Source: Sialis fuliginosa (lineage: Eukaryota > Arthropoda > Insecta > Megaloptera > Sialidae). From it: a DNA stretch of 64,000 nt. Below, one piece after another: positions 63,098 to 64,000 of this stretch; position 1 is the stretch's first letter; each line of letters starts with the position of its first letter. The stretch covers positions 14,172,761-14,236,760 of the forward strand of contig OY540818.1 of NCBI GenBank assembly GCA_961205875.1, given 5' to 3'. A model generated the notes under the pieces. It saw only the letters and a list, made by a program, of their open reading frames with translations. It made no database searches and was not told the DNA's origin. The translations under genes were made by a program, and so were the position numbers.

Positions 63098-63204
63098 TGA
63101 CGTCACATGAGTCGCTCGCTGATAAGTGACGTTTAAGACGCGGTAATGCCGATTGCACTATCGAGGCTATATAAAACGCATGCGATAAGACGTATTGTCA
63201 TACA
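63098..63204 (+). promoter_or_regulatory. CRE/TATA promoter of exon C
   Basis: In order: a full CRE palindrome TGACGTCA (63098-63105), an AP-1-like TGAGTCG (63108-63114), GATAAG (63121), a CRE half-site TGACGT (63127-63132), a TATA box TATAAAA (63169-63175) and an initiator TTGTCAT with A at 63200, 31 bp from the TATA start. The spacing is canonical for RNA polymerase II. CRE elements bind bZIP factors of the CREB/ATF family, so cAMP- or calcium-responsive expression is inferred. Confidence 0.7.
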
Positions 63205-63225
63205 ACAAGAACGTTGTATCCGCTA

Positions 63226-63414
63226 ATGTCACACGAGTTGAACAATGTATTGCAATATCGATTGTCTGCTTTTTTGCATGAAAATCTTGCACGAGGTTTA
63301 GAATCAGTTAGGTTAGTGGAATTTATCGAAGGCGTATCGAAATCTGTTAGTGTTCCGTTTTGTGGTGTGTTTTTGGATTGGCGTTATCCTGTTTTTGAGG
63401 AATTACCAAAATGA
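63226..63414 (+). CDS. Upstream ORF in the exon C leader (62 codons)
   Basis: First ATG after the predicted start site opens MSHELNNVLQYRLSAFL…, a 62-residue frame. Its TGA overlaps the downstream ATG as ATGA (63411-63414). It is amphipathic, has no signal peptide and no family I recognise. It may be a regulatory uORF that limits translation of the main frame, or a chance frame in a leader of better than average GC. Confidence 0.35.
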   Translation: MSHELNNVLQYRLSAFLHENLARGLESVRLVEFIEGVSKSVSVPFCGVFLDWRYPVFEELPK

Positions 63415-63417
63415 ATG
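63411..63417 (+). CDS. Candidate micro first coding exon C (phase 1)
   Basis: ATGAATG|GTAAGT: Met-Asn plus one base, phase 1, preceded by CAAA. A second ATG at 63415 would give phase 0, so phase 1 depends on using the first. It sits 211 bp downstream of the predicted initiator. The rest of the gene would lie beyond the window. Confidence 0.45.
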
Positions 63418-63638
63418 GTAAGTTATATTGTTTGCACTGATTTCATGAGTAGGTGTTAAGAAACGTCGCCTACGCTGATTTGCAATTTAGAATGTCTCGT
63501 ATGTGTATATTTAATTTGTGTTCATGTGTGCCTTTGTATATGGGCGTTTTTATTTGTATTTTGGATGTTTAAGAATATAAAAAATAATATCAAAAATATC
63601 TACATATTATAATAAGCAGTTTAGTTAAATCTAATACA

Positions 63639-63872
63639 TGGATCTTGGCTTCTGGATGTAAGCCGCGTCGATTTGATCGTGTTATCGGCCAACGTTTCGT
63701 CACACATTGCAGTGGACATCTTCAGAGCTCTTCTAAAAGTGAAACGTGTTTTAGAAGAGTCCTGAATATGTCCACTGCAATATGCGATGAAACGTTGACC
63801 GATAACACGACCAAATCGACGCGGCTTACACCCAGAAGCTAAGATCCATACCAAGATCACCAGAGACTTGTA
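63639..63872. mobile_element. Foldback element with 13-bp target duplication
   Basis: Inverted arms (TGGATCTTGGCTTCTGG… on the left, mirrored to about 63848) enclose a centre near 63740. Blocks GTAAGCCGCGTCGATTTGAT and CAACGTTTCGTC repeat in inverse orientation. The 13-mer TAAATCTAATACA flanks it exactly (63626-63638, 63873-63885). No coding capacity; open frames on both strands are products of the palindrome. Confidence 0.75.
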
Positions 63873-64000
63873 TAAATCTAATACAGTTTTTTTAATATTC
63901 TATCATGGACCCCTAAGTCAGATGTCTTGCCCCCACTCCTTTTCGAAAGAAAATTTCTAAAAAAATGTAAAGTTAGGTCACCATAGTAAAGCCCCCAGAT

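Noticed and set aside
1-64000. CRISPR arrays, prokaryotic operons, integrated viral genes or toxin genes
   Set aside because: No regularly spaced identical repeats, no bacterial gene organisation and no viral or toxin-like frames were visible.

Overview
The window is AT-rich animal nuclear DNA, most likely from an insect. Support comes from spliced genes with GT-AG introns, a eukaryotic tRNA-Asp with internal A and B boxes, an interstitial (TTAGG)3 insect telomere motif, and many short hAT-, Tc1/mariner- and PIF/Harbinger-like non-autonomous elements. The composition and abundance of CAGTGGCG-ended hAT elements suggest Hemiptera, but I cannot fix the order from sequence alone. I saw no bacterial, organellar or viral genes and no CRISPR array.

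Layout. 1-12.7 kb is gene-poor and carries several MITE-like elements and a 745-bp palindrome. 12.77-22.61 kb (+) is a 13-exon gene for a 14-blade WD40 plus U-box protein related to WDSUB1. 24.50-25.71 kb (-) is a three-exon gene for a 279-residue coiled-coil protein, possibly augmin subunit HAUS4. 27.28-28.53 kb (-) is a two-exon gene for a lysine-rich nucleolar-type protein with one RRM. 29.63-30.92 kb (+) is a single-coding-exon FRS2-type FGF-receptor adaptor. 31.96-36.50 kb (+) is exportin-1 (XPO1/CRM1) in three coding exons. 36.7-46 kb is intergenic and repeat-rich. 46.72 kb (-) is tRNA-Asp(GTC).

From 46 to 64 kb (+) there are three short exons that begin with ATG and end at a strong GTAAGT donor, all in phase 1 (46257, 56263, 63411). 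They look like alternative first exons of one large gene whose body lies beyond the right edge. The last is preceded by a well-formed promoter with a CRE palindrome, a CRE half-site, a TATA box and an initiator.

The complete genes are unrelated housekeeping or signalling genes (ubiquitin ligase-like scaffold, spindle, ribosome biogenesis, FGF signalling, nuclear export), and no shared pathway is apparent. The most unusual points are the doubled propeller of the WDSUB1-like protein, with intron positions conserved between its halves; a palindromic element whose core is inverted between its two copies; and the phase-matched first-exon series. I did not find a clear new defence or mobile system.
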